A stretch of DNA of 64,000 nucleotides from Streptomyces sp. SCUT-3 (lineage in GTDB: Bacteria; Actinomycetota; Actinomycetes; Streptomycetales; Streptomycetaceae). The stretch spans positions 1,778,001 through 1,842,000 of the forward strand of contig NZ_CP046907.1 in NCBI RefSeq assembly GCF_014083985.1, given 5' to 3'. Made by a program: the position numbers and the translations under genes. This document shows positions 12,334-21,223 of this stretch, one piece after another (the first letter of the stretch is position 1; the number at the start of each line of letters is the position of its first letter). The notes under the pieces are model-generated. The model saw only the letters and a list, made by a program, of their open reading frames with translations, was not told the origin of the DNA and did not search any database.

Positions 12334-14697
12334 GTGACCCCGCGCTCCCCGTCCCGCCACACCGCAGGCGCCAAGGCCACCCGGACGGTCCGGCCGCCCC
12401 AGGCGTTCCTCCCCCAGCGCACCCCGGCCGAGGGGCCGCCGCCCGGGGCCGCCGCCGGGCCGGACGCGCTCGCCCCCGCCCCGGTGGACGAGGGGGAGCT
12501 GCGGCGGGTCCTGGAGGGGACCCACCACGACCCCCACTCCTTCCTGGGCGTGCACCCGGCGCCCGGCGGGCTGCTCGCCGTGCGGGTGCTGCGCCCGTTC
12601 GCCGAGCGGGTCGAGGTCACCGCGGGCGGGACGCGGGCCGTGCTCACCCACCACGGCGACGGGCTGTTCACCGGCCTGCTGCCGGCCGGCGCCCCGCCCT
12701 CCTCCCGCCTGACGGTCACCTACGGGGGGACCGCCCACGAGACCGGCGACCCGTACCGCTTCCTGCCCACCCTCGGCGAGCTCGACCTGCACCTGATCCG
12801 CGAGGGCCGGCACGAGGAGCTGTGGAAGGCCCTGGGCTCGCGGGTGACGAGCGAGACCGCTCCCGGCGAGGACGCCCCCGTCACCGGCACCCGGTTCACC
12901 GTCTGGGCGCCCAACGCCCGCGGGGTCCGCCTGGTGGGCGAGTTCAACCACTGGGACGGCACCGCCCACCCCATGCGGTCCCTGGGCGCCTCCGGGGTGT
13001 GGGAGCTGTTCGTCCCCGGGCTGGGCGAGGGGACGCTGTACAAGTACGAGATCACCGGCCCCGACGGGCACCGCAGGACCAAGGCCGACCCGATGGCGCG
13101 GGCCGCCGAGGCGCCCCCGGCGACCGCCTCGGTGGTGACCGTCTCCCGCCACGAGTGGGGCGACGAGGAGTGGATGCGCGCCCGCGGCGCGCGCCCCGTC
13201 CACGAGGCGCCGTTCTCCGTCTACGAGCTGCACCCGGCCTCCTGGCGGCCCGGGCTGACCTGGCGCGACCTGGCCGAGCAGCTGCCCGCCTACGTCAAGG
13301 ACCTCGGCTTCACCCACGTGGAGCTGATGGGGGTGGCCCAGCACCCCTTCGACGGCTCGTGGGGCTACCAGGTCACCTCCTACTACGCCCCCGACTCCCG
13401 CCTCGGCGGCCCGGACGACTTCCGGTACCTGGTCGACTCCCTGCACCGGGCCGGCATCGGCGTGATCATGGACTGGGTGCCGGCCCACTTCCCCAAGGAC
13501 GACTGGGCGCTGGCGCGGTTCGACGGCACCACACTGTACGAGTACGCGGACCCGGCCAAGGCCGAGCACCCCGACTGGGGCACCCTCGTCTTCGACTACG
13601 GCCGCACCGAGGTGCGCAACTTCCTCGTCGCCAACGCCGTGTACTGGTGCGAGGAGTTCCACGTCGACGGGCTGCGGGTGGACGCGGTGGCGTCGATGCT
13701 CTACCTGGACTACTCGCGCGAGTACGGCCAGTGGTCCCCCAACCGCGACGGCGGGCGGGAGAACCTGGAGGCGGTCGCCTTCCTGCAGGAGATGAACGCC
13801 ACCGTCTACCGCCGCTGCCCCGGGGTGGTGACGATCGCCGAGGAGTCCACCGCCTGGGACGGCGTCACCCGGGCCACCCACCACATCGGCCCGGGCGGCT
13901 TCGGCGGCCTGGGCTTCGGGCTGAAGTGGAACATGGGGTGGATGCACGACTCGCTCGGCTACGTCTCCCACGAGCCGGTGCACCGCAAGTACCACCACCA
14001 CGAGATGACGTTCTCCATGGTCTACGCCTACTCGGAGAACTACGTGCTGCCGATCTCGCACGACGAGGTCGTGCACGGCAAGGGCGCTCTGGTGGCCAAG
14101 ATGCCCGGCGACTGGTGGCAGCGGCGCGCCAACCACCGCGCCTACCTGGGCTTCATGTGGGCCCACCCGGGCAAGCAGCTGCTGTTCATGGGGCAGGAGT
14201 TCGCCCAGGGCGGCGAGTGGTCGCACCGCGACGGCCCGGAGTGGTACCTGACCGACGACGCGCACTTCGCCGCCGGGGACCACCGGGGGGTGCGCGACCT
14301 GGTGCGCGAGCTCAACCGGGTCTACGCCGCCACGCCGGCGCTGTGGGAGCGGGACACCTCCCCGGAGGGCTTCTCCTGGATCGACGGGGACGCCGCCGAG
14401 GACAACGTCTTCTCGTTCCTGCGGTACGACGCCTCCGGCGACCCTCTGGTGTGCGTCAGCAACTTCTCGCCCGTGGTGCGCGAGGACTACGTCGTCGGGC
14501 TTCCCGGACTGCCCGGGGCGCCCGGCGGGGGCGGGGCCTGGCGCGAGGTGCTCAACACCGACGACACCGCCTACGGCGGCAGCGGCGTGGGCAACCCCGG
14601 CACGGTCGCGGCCGAGCCGCTCGGCGCGCACGGCAGGCCGACCCGCGTCCGGCTGACCCTGCCGCCGCTGGCCACCCTCTGGCTGCGCCCGGCCTGA
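12334..14697 (+). CDS. glgB: 1,4-alpha-glucan branching enzyme
   Basis: 787 residues from GTG 12334, with AAGGAGG at 12319-12325. Cuts alpha-1,4 chains and re-attaches them through alpha-1,6 bonds, completing the GlgE-made glucan. Order: about 45 disordered residues; N1 domain ([16 protein letters not shown]); CBM48 ([20 protein letters not shown]); GH13_9 barrel with nucleophile Asp450 ([17 protein letters not shown]) and acid Glu503 (IAEESTAW); HDEV in [13 protein letters not shown]-terminal all-beta domain. Length is slightly above the usual ~730 because of the leader. Last gene of the plus-strand glg block; followed at once by 29-bp repeats and a strong hairpin. Confidence 0.96.
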   Translation: MTPRSPSRHTAGAKATRTVRPPQAFLPQRTPAEGPPPGAAAGPDALAPAPVDEGELRRVLEGTHHDPHSFLGVHPAPGGLLAVRVLRPFAERVEVTAGGTRAVLTHHGDGLFTGLLPAGAPPSSRLTVTYGGTAHETGDPYRFLPTLGELDLHLIREGRHEELWKALGSRVTSETAPGEDAPVTGTRFTVWAPNARGVRLVGEFNHWDGTAHPMRSLGASGVWELFVPGLGEGTLYKYEITGPDGHRRTKADPMARAAEAPPATASVVTVSRHEWGDEEWMRARGARPVHEAPFSVYELHPASWRPGLTWRDLAEQLPAYVKDLGFTHVELMGVAQHPFDGSWGYQVTSYYAPDSRLGGPDDFRYLVDSLHRAGIGVIMDWVPAHFPKDDWALARFDGTTLYEYADPAKAEHPDWGTLVFDYGRTEVRNFLVANAVYWCEEFHVDGLRVDAVASMLYLDYSREYGQWSPNRDGGRENLEAVAFLQEMNATVYRRCPGVVTIAEESTAWDGVTRATHHIGPGGFGGLGFGLKWNMGWMHDSLGYVSHEPVHRKYHHHEMTFSMVYAYSENYVLPISHDEVVHGKGALVAKMPGDWWQRRANHRAYLGFMWAHPGKQLLFMGQEFAQGGEWSHRDGPEWYLTDDAHFAAGDHRGVRDLVRELNRVYAATPALWERDTSPEGFSWIDGDAAEDNVFSFLRYDASGDPLVCVSNFSPVVREDYVVGLPGLPGAPGGGGAWREVLNTDDTAYGGSGVGNPGTVAAEPLGAHGRPTRVRLTLPPLATLWLRPA

Positions 14698-14698
14698 G

Positions 14699-14785
14699 GC
14701 CGGGAGCCGGACGCCGGGTGCCCGGATGCCGGGAGCCGGACGCCGGGTGCCCGGATGCCGGGAGCCGGATGCCGGGTGCCCGGGC
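14699..14785. repeat. Three tandem 29-bp repeats directly after glgB
   Basis: Units at 14699-14727, 14728-14756 and 14757-14785. The first two are identical; the third has an A-C-G to A-T-G change and a different last base. Each unit contains CCGGG inverted segments and could fold alone. They begin one base after the glgB stop. Confidence 0.9.
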
Positions 14786-14793
14786 GCACGGCC

Positions 14794-14833
14794 GCCGGGG
14801 CCGGACCGGGAGGCAGCCCGGTCCGGCCCCGGC
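14794..14833. terminator. Bidirectional terminator glgB/dctA
   Basis: Perfect 17-bp inverted repeat (14794-14810 with 14817-14833) around a 6-base loop AGGCAG, between convergent genes. Confidence 0.8.
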
Positions 14834-14869
14834 GTCGGGGCGGTGGAGGTGGCGGAGCCGGTCAGCCGG

Positions 14870-16303
14870 TCAGCCGGCCACTCCGGCGGTCTCCGGGCGT
14901 CCGGCCCGGCCCGCGGCCTCCTCGCCGCCGGGGGCGGCGGGGGCGTCGTCACCGGGGGCGCCGTGGTCGTCCACCAGCGTGCGCTCGTCGAAGGGCAGCT
15001 CGCCCGCGAAGACCCGGCGGGCCTGCTCGCGGTCGAACTCCTTGGTCCAGGTGCCGATCAGCACGGTGGCCACCGCGTTGCCCGCGAAGTTGGTCAGGGC
15101 GCGCGCCTCGGACATGAAGCGGTCGATGCCGACGATCAGGCCGACGCCGTCGACCAGTTCGGGGCGGTGCGACTGCAGGCCGCCGGCCAGGGTGGCCAGG
15201 CCCGCGCCGGTCACGCCGGCCGCGCCCTTGGAGGCGATGATCATGAAGACCAGCAGGGAGACCTGCTCGCCGACGCTCAGCGGGTCGCCCATCGCCTCGG
15301 CGACGAACAGCGAGGCCATGGTCAGGTAGATCGCGGTGCCGTCCAGGTTGAACGAGTAGCCGGTGGGCACGGTGATGCCGACGACCGGGCGGGAGACGCC
15401 CACGTGCTCCATCTTGGCGATCAGCCGCGGCAGCGCCGACTCCGAGGAGGAGGTGGACAGGATCAGCAGGAACTCGCGGCCCAGGTACTTCAGCAGGGAG
15501 AAGATGTTCACCCCGGTGAAGACCTTGAGGATCGCGCCGAGCACGACGAAGACGAAGACGGCGCAGGTCACGTAGAAGCCGAGCATGATCACCGCGAGGC
15601 TCTTCAGCGCGTCCAGGCCGGTCTCGCCGACGACCGCCGCGATGGCCCCGAAGGCGCCGACCGGGGCCACCCACATGATCATCGCCAGGACGCGGAAGAC
15701 CAGCTTCTGGATGTGCCCGATGCCGCGCAGCACCGGCTCCCCGGCCCTGCCCATGGCCTGGAGGGCGAAGCCGACCAGCAGCGCCACCAGCAGGGTCTGC
15801 AGCACCTCGCCCTCGGTGAAGGCGGAGACCAGGGTCTTCGGGATGACGCCCAGCAGGAAGTCCACGGTGGTCTCGCCGCCCTCGGCGACCTGGGACTGCC
15901 CGGCGTCCTTGACCGCCTCGGTCAGCCGCAGGCCCGAGCCGGGGTGGAGCACGTTGCCGACGACCAGGCCGATGGCCAGGGCCACGGTGGACATCAGCAT
16001 GAAGTAGCCGAGCGCCAGGCCGCCGACCGCACCGACCTTGGCGGCCTTGCGGACCGACCCGACGCCGAGCACGATCGTGCAGAAGATGATCGGCGAGATC
16101 ATCATCTTGATCAGGTTGACGAAGCCGGTGCCCAGCGGCTTGAGCTCCACGGCGACGCCGGGCGCGGCGAAGCCGACCACGATGCCGAGCACCACGGCGG
16201 CGATGACCGCGACGTACAGGTAGTGGGTGCGGTCCTTGCGGCGCACGGGCACCGCCTCCTCCGCACCGGGCCCGGTGGCCGCCCTGGTGTCCTTCACCGA
16301 CAC
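14870..16303 (-). CDS. dctA: Dicarboxylate/amino acid:cation symporter (DctA type)
   Basis: 477 residues from GTG 16303, preceded on the minus strand by AAGGAG with 7-base spacing. A longer upstream frame runs antisense to the kinase and is not credible. Member of the glutamate/dicarboxylate-proton symporter family: about eight helices plus re-entrant loops, with conserved SPIIFCTIVLGVG, the serine-rich hairpin STSSSESALPRL and the substrate motif NLDGTAIYLT. The C-terminal 50 residues are polar and low-complexity. Divergent from a CitA/DctS-type kinase-regulator pair, which suggests uptake of C4-dicarboxylates induced by that system; substrate and regulation are inferred from context. Confidence 0.92.
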   Translation of the reverse strand: MSVKDTRAATGPGAEEAVPVRRKDRTHYLYVAVIAAVVLGIVVGFAAPGVAVELKPLGTGFVNLIKMMISPIIFCTIVLGVGSVRKAAKVGAVGGLALGYFMLMSTVALAIGLVVGNVLHPGSGLRLTEAVKDAGQSQVAEGGETTVDFLLGVIPKTLVSAFTEGEVLQTLLVALLVGFALQAMGRAGEPVLRGIGHIQKLVFRVLAMIMWVAPVGAFGAIAAVVGETGLDALKSLAVIMLGFYVTCAVFVFVVLGAILKVFTGVNIFSLLKYLGREFLLILSTSSSESALPRLIAKMEHVGVSRPVVGITVPTGYSFNLDGTAIYLTMASLFVAEAMGDPLSVGEQVSLLVFMIIASKGAAGVTGAGLATLAGGLQSHRPELVDGVGLIVGIDRFMSEARALTNFAGNAVATVLIGTWTKEFDREQARRVFAGELPFDERTLVDDHGAPGDDAPAAPGGEEAAGRAGRPETAGVAG

Positions 16304-16375
16304 GTTTGCTCTCCTTCTGTCCGACGCCGTCCCTGCGTCCCCCGGAGTTCGGCTGCGGTGACTATGCGCGCCGGA

Positions 16376-16391
16376 GGTGACGCCGGTCACC
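16376..16391. promoter_or_regulatory. Candidate operator in the dctA/kinase divergent region
   Basis: GGTGAC-GCCG-GTCACC: 6-bp perfect arms, 4-base spacer, in the middle of the 156-base divergent spacer. Plausible site for the neighbouring response regulator; not proven. Confidence 0.4.
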
Positions 16392-16446
16392 GTTGTGTTC
16401 ATTGCGTGCGCGGCATCCGCGCGGCACGGATCCGGACCGCCGGGTG

Positions 16447-16452
16447 CAGACT
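16447..16452 (+). promoter_or_regulatory. Possible -10 box (CAGACT) for the sensor kinase
   Basis: Hexamer ends 7 bases before the ATG, the spacing expected for a leaderless transcript; no clear -35 seen. Confidence 0.35.
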
Positions 16453-16459
16453 GGGGGCC

Positions 16460-18204
16460 ATGCCGCACCTCCTGTCCCGGTTCCTCCGCGTCCGGCTGCG
16501 CCCGCGCAGCCTGGCGGGCCAGCTGTTCGCGATGCAGGTCGTGGTGGTGGCCGCGGTGCTCGCCGGGTGCTCGGTCCTCGCCTGGCTGGACGCCCTCTCC
16601 CAGGCGGAGGAGACCGCGCAGGGCCAGGTGACGGCCGTCGCGGAGTCCATGGCCGCCTCCCCCACCGTCCGCGCGGCCGTGTCCGCCGACGACCCCACCG
16701 CCGTCCTGCAGCCCTACGCCGAGCAGGTGCGGCGCGCCACCTCGGTGACCTTCGTCACGGTGATGGCCCCGGACGGCACCCGGTACACCCACCCGAACCC
16801 GGAGGAGATCGGCGGGCGGTTCGTCGGCCACACCGCTCCCGCGTTGGCGGGGCGCACCTTCACCGAGACCTACACCGGCACCCTGGGCCCCTCGGTCCGG
16901 GCGGTCGCCCCGGTGCGGGACGGCGGCCGGATCACCGCCCTGGTCAGCTCCGGCATAGCGGTGGAGACGATCAGCGCCCGGGTCAGCCGCCGGGTCGTGG
17001 TGCTGGTCGCGGTGGCGGCCGGCGCGCTGGCCGCGGGCGGCACCGCGACCTACGTCGTCAACGCCCGGCTGCGCCGCCACACCCGCGGCATGGGCGCCGC
17101 CGAGCTGGGCCGGATGTACGACTACCACCAGGCGACGCTGCACGCGGTGCGCGAGGGACTGGTCCTGCTCGACGCGGACCGCCGGGTGGCGCTGTGCAAC
17201 GACGCCGGCCGGGAGCTGCTGGGACTGCGCGAGTCCCCCCAGGGGCGCGGCGCGGCGGAGCTGGACCTCCCCGAGTCGCTGACCGGGGCCCTGCTGGCGG
17301 ACGAGCCGCGGGTGGACGAGGTGCACCTGACCGCCGAGCGGGTGGTGGTGGTCAACACCGCCCCCGTCCGGTCGCCGTCGCGCACCGGCACGGTGGTCAC
17401 CCTGCGCGACCACACCGAGCTGCAGGCGCTGGCCGGGGAGCTGGACTCGGTGCGCGGCTTCAGCGAGGCCCTGCGCGCACAGGCCCACGAGGCGGCGAAC
17501 CGGCTGCACACCGTGGTCTCGCTGATCGAGCTGGGCCGTGCGGACGAGGCCGTGGAGTTCGCCACCGCCGAGCTGCGGCTGGCCCAGGAACTGACCGACC
17601 AGGTGGTCCAGTCGGTCGCCGAACCGGTGCTGGCCGCGCTGCTGCTCGGCAAGGCGGCGGAGGCGAACGAGCGCGGCGTCGAACTGGTGGTGACCGGGGA
17701 CAGCCGGATCGACGACGGGGTGATCCCGCCGGCGCTGGGCGCGCGGGACCTGGTGACCGTCCTGGGCAACCTGGTCGACAACGCGGTGGACGCGGCGATC
17801 GAGGGCACCGACCGGGGGCGGGGGCGCCCGCGGGTGACGGTGACCGCGCGCACCGGGGACGGCGAGCTGCTGGTGCGGGTCGCGGACACCGGCCGCGGGG
17901 TGGACCCGGACGAGATCGGGGAGGTCTTCCGGCGCGGCTGGTCGACCAAGGGGCCCGGTGCCGGCGGCGGCGGGCGGGACGGCTCCGGTTACGGTTCCGG
18001 CGACGGTTCCGGCGACGGCTCCGGGGGGCCGGGCCGGGTGCACGGCCGCGGCCTGGGGCTGGCCCTGGTGGCCCAGGCCGCGCGCCGCAACGGCGGGACG
18101 GTGACCGTGGGACGGGAGGTCGGCGCGGTGTTCACCGTCCGCATCCCCTGGAGCCCTCCTCCGGCCGCCCGGCCGGCACCGCGGCCGAGGGGGGCGGCGC
18201 GTGA
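16460..18204 (+). CDS. CitA/DctS-like sensor histidine kinase, with apparent 1-base break at its 3' end
   Basis: Membrane kinase beside dctA, likely sensing extracellular dicarboxylate. From ATG 16460: helix about 18-40; extracytoplasmic sensor about 45-175; second helix about 177-200; cytoplasmic PAS-like domain (GLVLLDADRRVALCNDAGRE); His343 in QAHEAANRLH; HATPase with NLVDNAVDAA, DTGRGV and GLGLALV boxes. A Gly/Ser-rich repeat (GSGYGSGDGSGDGSGG) sits in the ATP-lid region. The frame has no stop where the domain ends: it stays open to 20140, across the whole regulator gene. One extra base in the G6 run at 18189-18194 would bring in the TGA at 18202-18204 and give the usual GTGA overlap. I give that end; the strict frame ends at 20140. 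Confidence 0.8.
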
Positions 18205-18881
18205 TCGAGGTGCTGGTCGTCGAGGACGACCTCCTGGCCGCGGACGCCCACCGCGCGTACGTGGAGCGGGTGCCGGGCTTCACGGTGGTCGGCACCGTCC
18301 ACTCGGGGGGCGACGCGCTGCGGTTCGTGAGCCGGCACGGGCCGGTGGACCTGGTCCTGCTCGACCTGTACCTGCCCGACGGCCACGGGCTGCAGGTGGT
18401 GCGCAACCTGCGCGCGGCCGGCCACACCGCGGACGTGATCGCGGTGACCTCGGCCCGCGACCTGGCCGTGGTCCGCCGGGCGGTGTCGCTGGGCGTCGTG
18501 CAGTACCTGCTCAAGCCCTTCGCCTTCCCCGCCCTGCGGGACCGGCTGGAGCGCTACGCGCGCTTCCGCGACACCCTGCACGGGGGCGAGGCGGCGGGCC
18601 AGGACGAGGTGGACCGGGCGCTGTCCGCGCTGCGCACCCCGGGCGCTCCGGTGCTGCCGAAGGGGCTGAGCGCGCAGACGCTGACCGCCGTGCGGGACGC
18701 GCTGCGCTCGGCGCCGGAGGGCCTGTCGGCCGGGGAGGCGGGAGCGGCCGTGGGCGTCTCGCGGATCACCGCCCGCCGGTACCTGGAGCACCTGGTGGAG
18801 ACCGGCCGGGCGGTGCGCAGCCCCCAGTACGGCCAGGTCGGCCGCCCCGAGCTGTGCTACCGCTGGTCGGGGGCCGGATAG
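18201..18881 (+). CDS. CitB/DctR-family response regulator
   Basis: 226 residues, GTG 18201. Receiver domain: acidic pair Asp9/Asp10, phospho-acceptor Asp55 (LLDLYLPDG), Thr83, Lys105 (LLKPFAF). A linker of about 20 residues leads to a C-terminal helix-turn-helix (SAGEAGAAVGVSRITARRYLEHL), the layout of DcuR/CitB/MalR regulators. Its start overlaps the expected end of the kinase gene, so the pair is co-transcribed. Likely activates the divergent dctA when phosphorylated (from family and position). Ends facing pfkA with a 65-base GC-rich spacer. Confidence 0.92.
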   Translation: MIEVLVVEDDLLAADAHRAYVERVPGFTVVGTVHSGGDALRFVSRHGPVDLVLLDLYLPDGHGLQVVRNLRAAGHTADVIAVTSARDLAVVRRAVSLGVVQYLLKPFAFPALRDRLERYARFRDTLHGGEAAGQDEVDRALSALRTPGAPVLPKGLSAQTLTAVRDALRSAPEGLSAGEAGAAVGVSRITARRYLEHLVETGRAVRSPQYGQVGRPELCYRWSGAG

Positions 18882-18946
18882 GCCCGCGGGCGGGCCGGCA
18901 GTCGGCCCAGGGGCCCGGGGGACGGGCCGGGCCGGCGTCGGGCCGG

Positions 18947-19972
18947 TCAGAAGACGGACTCGGCCTCGGCCATGCGGTCCTCGGGGACGTGCTTGAGCTC
19001 GGCGACGGCGTCGGCGAGCGGGGCGAGGACGATGTCGGTGCCGCGCAGCGCGGTCATGTGGCCGAAGGCCCCCTTGTGGACCGCCTCCACCGCGTGCCAG
19101 CCGAACCGGGTGGCCAGCACGCGGTCGTAGGCGGTGGGGGTGCCGCCGCGCTGGACGTGGCCGAGGATGACGGTGCGGGCCTCCTTGCCCAGCCGCCTCT
19201 CCAGCTCGACGGCGAGCCGGTTGCCGATGCCGGTGAACCGCTCGTGGCCGTACTGGTCGATCTCCCCGTGCTCGAAGGGCATGGTGCCCTCGGCCGGGGA
19301 GGCGCCCTCGGCGACGACCACGACGGCGAACTTCTTGCCGCGGGCGAAGCGCTCGCGCACCATCGCGCAGACGTCCTCGGGGTCGAAGGGCCGTTCGGGG
19401 ACGAGGATGCCGTGGGCGCCGCCGGCCATGCCGGACTCCAGGGCGATCCACCCGGCGTGGCGGCCCATCACCTCGACCACCATGACGCGCTGGTGGGACT
19501 CGGCGGTGGTCTTGAGGCGATCGATGGCCTCGGTGGCCACGCCGACGGCGGTGTCGAAGCCGAAGGTGCGGTCGGTGGCCGAGATGTCGTTGTCGATGGT
19601 CTTGGGCACGCCCACCACCGGCATGCCCGCGTCGGAGAGCATCCGGGCGGCGGTCAGGGTGCCCTCGCCGCCGATGGGGATCAGGGCGTCGAGCTCGTAG
19701 GTGCGGCGCAGCTGCTCGCAGTCCTCGGCGGCGGCGCGCAACCGGGCGCGCTCGAGGCGCGCGGAGCCGAGGATGGTGCCGCCGCGGGCGAGGATGCCGC
19801 TGACGGAGTTGAGGTCCAGGGGCCGGTAGCGGCCCTCCAGCAGTCCCTTGAAGCCGTCCTCGAAGCCGATGATCTCGTCGTGGTGCTCGGTGATGCCCCG
19901 GTGCACCACCGAGCGAATGACAGCGTTGAGGCCGGGGCAGTCGCCGCCCGCGGTGAGGATTCCGATGCGCAT
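18947..19972 (-). CDS. pfkA: 6-phosphofructokinase (ATP-type by key residues)
   Basis: 341 residues from ATG 19972, with AGGAGAG upstream; longer frames read into the next gene. Phosphorylates fructose-6-phosphate, the committing step of glycolysis. Family marks: GGDCPGLNAVIR, IGGEGTL, PKTIDNDI, MGRHAGWIAL. Gly104 with Lys124 is the combination known from the Streptomyces ATP-dependent enzyme; pyrophosphate-dependent relatives carry Asp104, so ATP use is favoured (inference). It lies 49 bases after the D-LDH-like gene on the same strand and may share its transcript, although its own RBS is good. Confidence 0.95.
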   Translation of the reverse strand: MRIGILTAGGDCPGLNAVIRSVVHRGITEHHDEIIGFEDGFKGLLEGRYRPLDLNSVSGILARGGTILGSARLERARLRAAAEDCEQLRRTYELDALIPIGGEGTLTAARMLSDAGMPVVGVPKTIDNDISATDRTFGFDTAVGVATEAIDRLKTTAESHQRVMVVEVMGRHAGWIALESGMAGGAHGILVPERPFDPEDVCAMVRERFARGKKFAVVVVAEGASPAEGTMPFEHGEIDQYGHERFTGIGNRLAVELERRLGKEARTVILGHVQRGGTPTAYDRVLATRFGWHAVEAVHKGAFGHMTALRGTDIVLAPLADAVAELKHVPEDRMAEAESVF

Positions 19973-20021
19973 GGTGGTGTCTCTCTCCTGGGAGGGCTGT
20001 GCGGGTCGTGGGGCCCGGAGG

Positions 20022-21041
20022 CTACCGGGAGGGCGGCCGGCCGGCGGGGACGAGCACGTTCTCGCCGGCGCGGCCCGCGAGCCAGTCCCGGACGTTGCCC
20101 GCCGTGGCGCCGACGATCTGGCCGACCGCGTCCCGCGTGAAGTAGGCCTGGTGGGAGGTGACCAGCACATGGGAGAACGTCATCAGCCGGGCCAGGGTGT
20201 CGTCGGTCATCACTTCGAGGGACTTGTCGAGGAAGAACAGCCCCGCCTCCTCCTCGTAGACGTCCAGGGCGACGCCGCGGAGCCGGCCGCGGCGCAGGGT
20301 CTCCACCAGGGCGGCGGAGTCGATCAGGCCGCCGCGTCCGGTGTTGACGAGGACGGCGTCGTCCTTCATCAGCGCCAGGGCGCGCGCGTCGACCAGGTGG
20401 TGGGTGGCGGGCACCAGGGGCACGTGGAGGCTGACGACGTCGGCCTTGGAGAAGAAGGTCTCCCGGTCGGTGTACTTCATGCCCAGCGCGGTGCAGGCGG
20501 GGTTCTCGGCGACGTCCCAGCCGAGCAGGCGGCAGCCGAAGCCGTGGGCGATCCGGGCGAAGCACTCGCCGATCTTCCCGGTGCCGGCCACTCCGACGGT
20601 GAGGCCGTGCAGGTCACGCCCCATCAGTCCGTCGAGGCGGAAGTCGAAGTCGCGGGTGCGGTGCACGGCCCGCACCACGCGGCGCTCGACCGCCAGGGCC
20701 AGGGCCCAGGCGAACTCGGCGACGGAGTGGGGCGAGTAGCGGGAGACCCGGGCCACGGTCAGGCCGAGTTCCTCGGCGGCGTCGAGGTCGATGTTGTTGT
20801 GGCCGGTGGAGCGCTGGGCGACCATCCTGGTGCCGCCGCGGGCGAGGACGGCGAGGACGCCCGCGTCCAGGACGGAGTTGACGCTGGAGCTGACGACCTC
20901 GTAGCCGGCCGCCAGGGGGGCGGTGTCGTGGTCGAGGGCGGCGGCCAGGCAGCGCACGGAGGGGCCGCCGGGGACGGCGTCGAAGGCCGCCTCCAGCAGG
21001 GGCCGCTCGTCGGTCTGCACTCCGAATGCCAGGATTTCCAC
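20022..21041 (-). CDS. D-2-hydroxyacid dehydrogenase, D-lactate dehydrogenase type
   Basis: 339 residues from GTG 21041, with GGAGAG 4 bases upstream; a frame extending to 21134 adds only Arg/Pro-rich sequence and lacks an RBS. NAD-dependent, cytoplasmic. The first 100 residues and the C-terminus make the substrate domain; the Rossmann domain begins GVAGTGKIGE. Catalytic set: Arg in VNTGRGGLID, Glu in LDVYEEE, His in VTSHQAYFT. The NSVLDAG and GHNNIDLDAA stretches are those of fermentative LdhA-like D-LDH. Divergent from pta-ackA and followed by pfkA, which points to pyruvate overflow to D-lactate. Other 2-hydroxyacids cannot be excluded. Confidence 0.88.
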   Translation of the reverse strand: MEILAFGVQTDERPLLEAAFDAVPGGPSVRCLAAALDHDTAPLAAGYEVVSSSVNSVLDAGVLAVLARGGTRMVAQRSTGHNNIDLDAAEELGLTVARVSRYSPHSVAEFAWALALAVERRVVRAVHRTRDFDFRLDGLMGRDLHGLTVGVAGTGKIGECFARIAHGFGCRLLGWDVAENPACTALGMKYTDRETFFSKADVVSLHVPLVPATHHLVDARALALMKDDAVLVNTGRGGLIDSAALVETLRRGRLRGVALDVYEEEAGLFFLDKSLEVMTDDTLARLMTFSHVLVTSHQAYFTRDAVGQIVGATAGNVRDWLAGRAGENVLVPAGRPPSR

Positions 21042-21223
21042 AGGTCTCTCCGGTCCGCTCGGGTCCCGCTCCCGGCGGCCCTGTCGGGTTCGCTCCGGCG
21101 GGCGCGACGGAACAATCCTTACCGGTATTGTCAAGAGATAATCGCACCCTCCTTGGTGGATCTTTTGCTGTCAAACCGGGACACCGAATCCGGTCGGCGC
21201 GGAAGACGGAACGGAGACCACGC
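21042..21223. promoter_or_regulatory. Divergent promoter region D-LDH/pta
   Basis: AT-richer stretch 21108-21180 between divergent genes. Holds a dyad ACAAT-N10-ATTGT (21112-21131). It does not match the Rex consensus that might be expected for fermentation genes. Confidence 0.4.

Noticed and set aside
14699-14785. CRISPR array
   Set aside because: 29-bp units are directly adjacent with no spacers; no cas genes.
14726-20140. A single 1804-residue plus-strand frame
   Set aside because: It joins antisense of dctA, the sensor kinase and out-of-frame sequence over the regulator and pfkA; only the middle part has domains. Its openness reflects the missing kinase stop and high GC.
21112-21131. 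Rex (redox) operator at the D-LDH/pta promoter
   Set aside because: The dyad is ACAAT-N10-ATTGT; the Rex consensus needs TTGTGA-N6-TCACAA type arms, which are absent.
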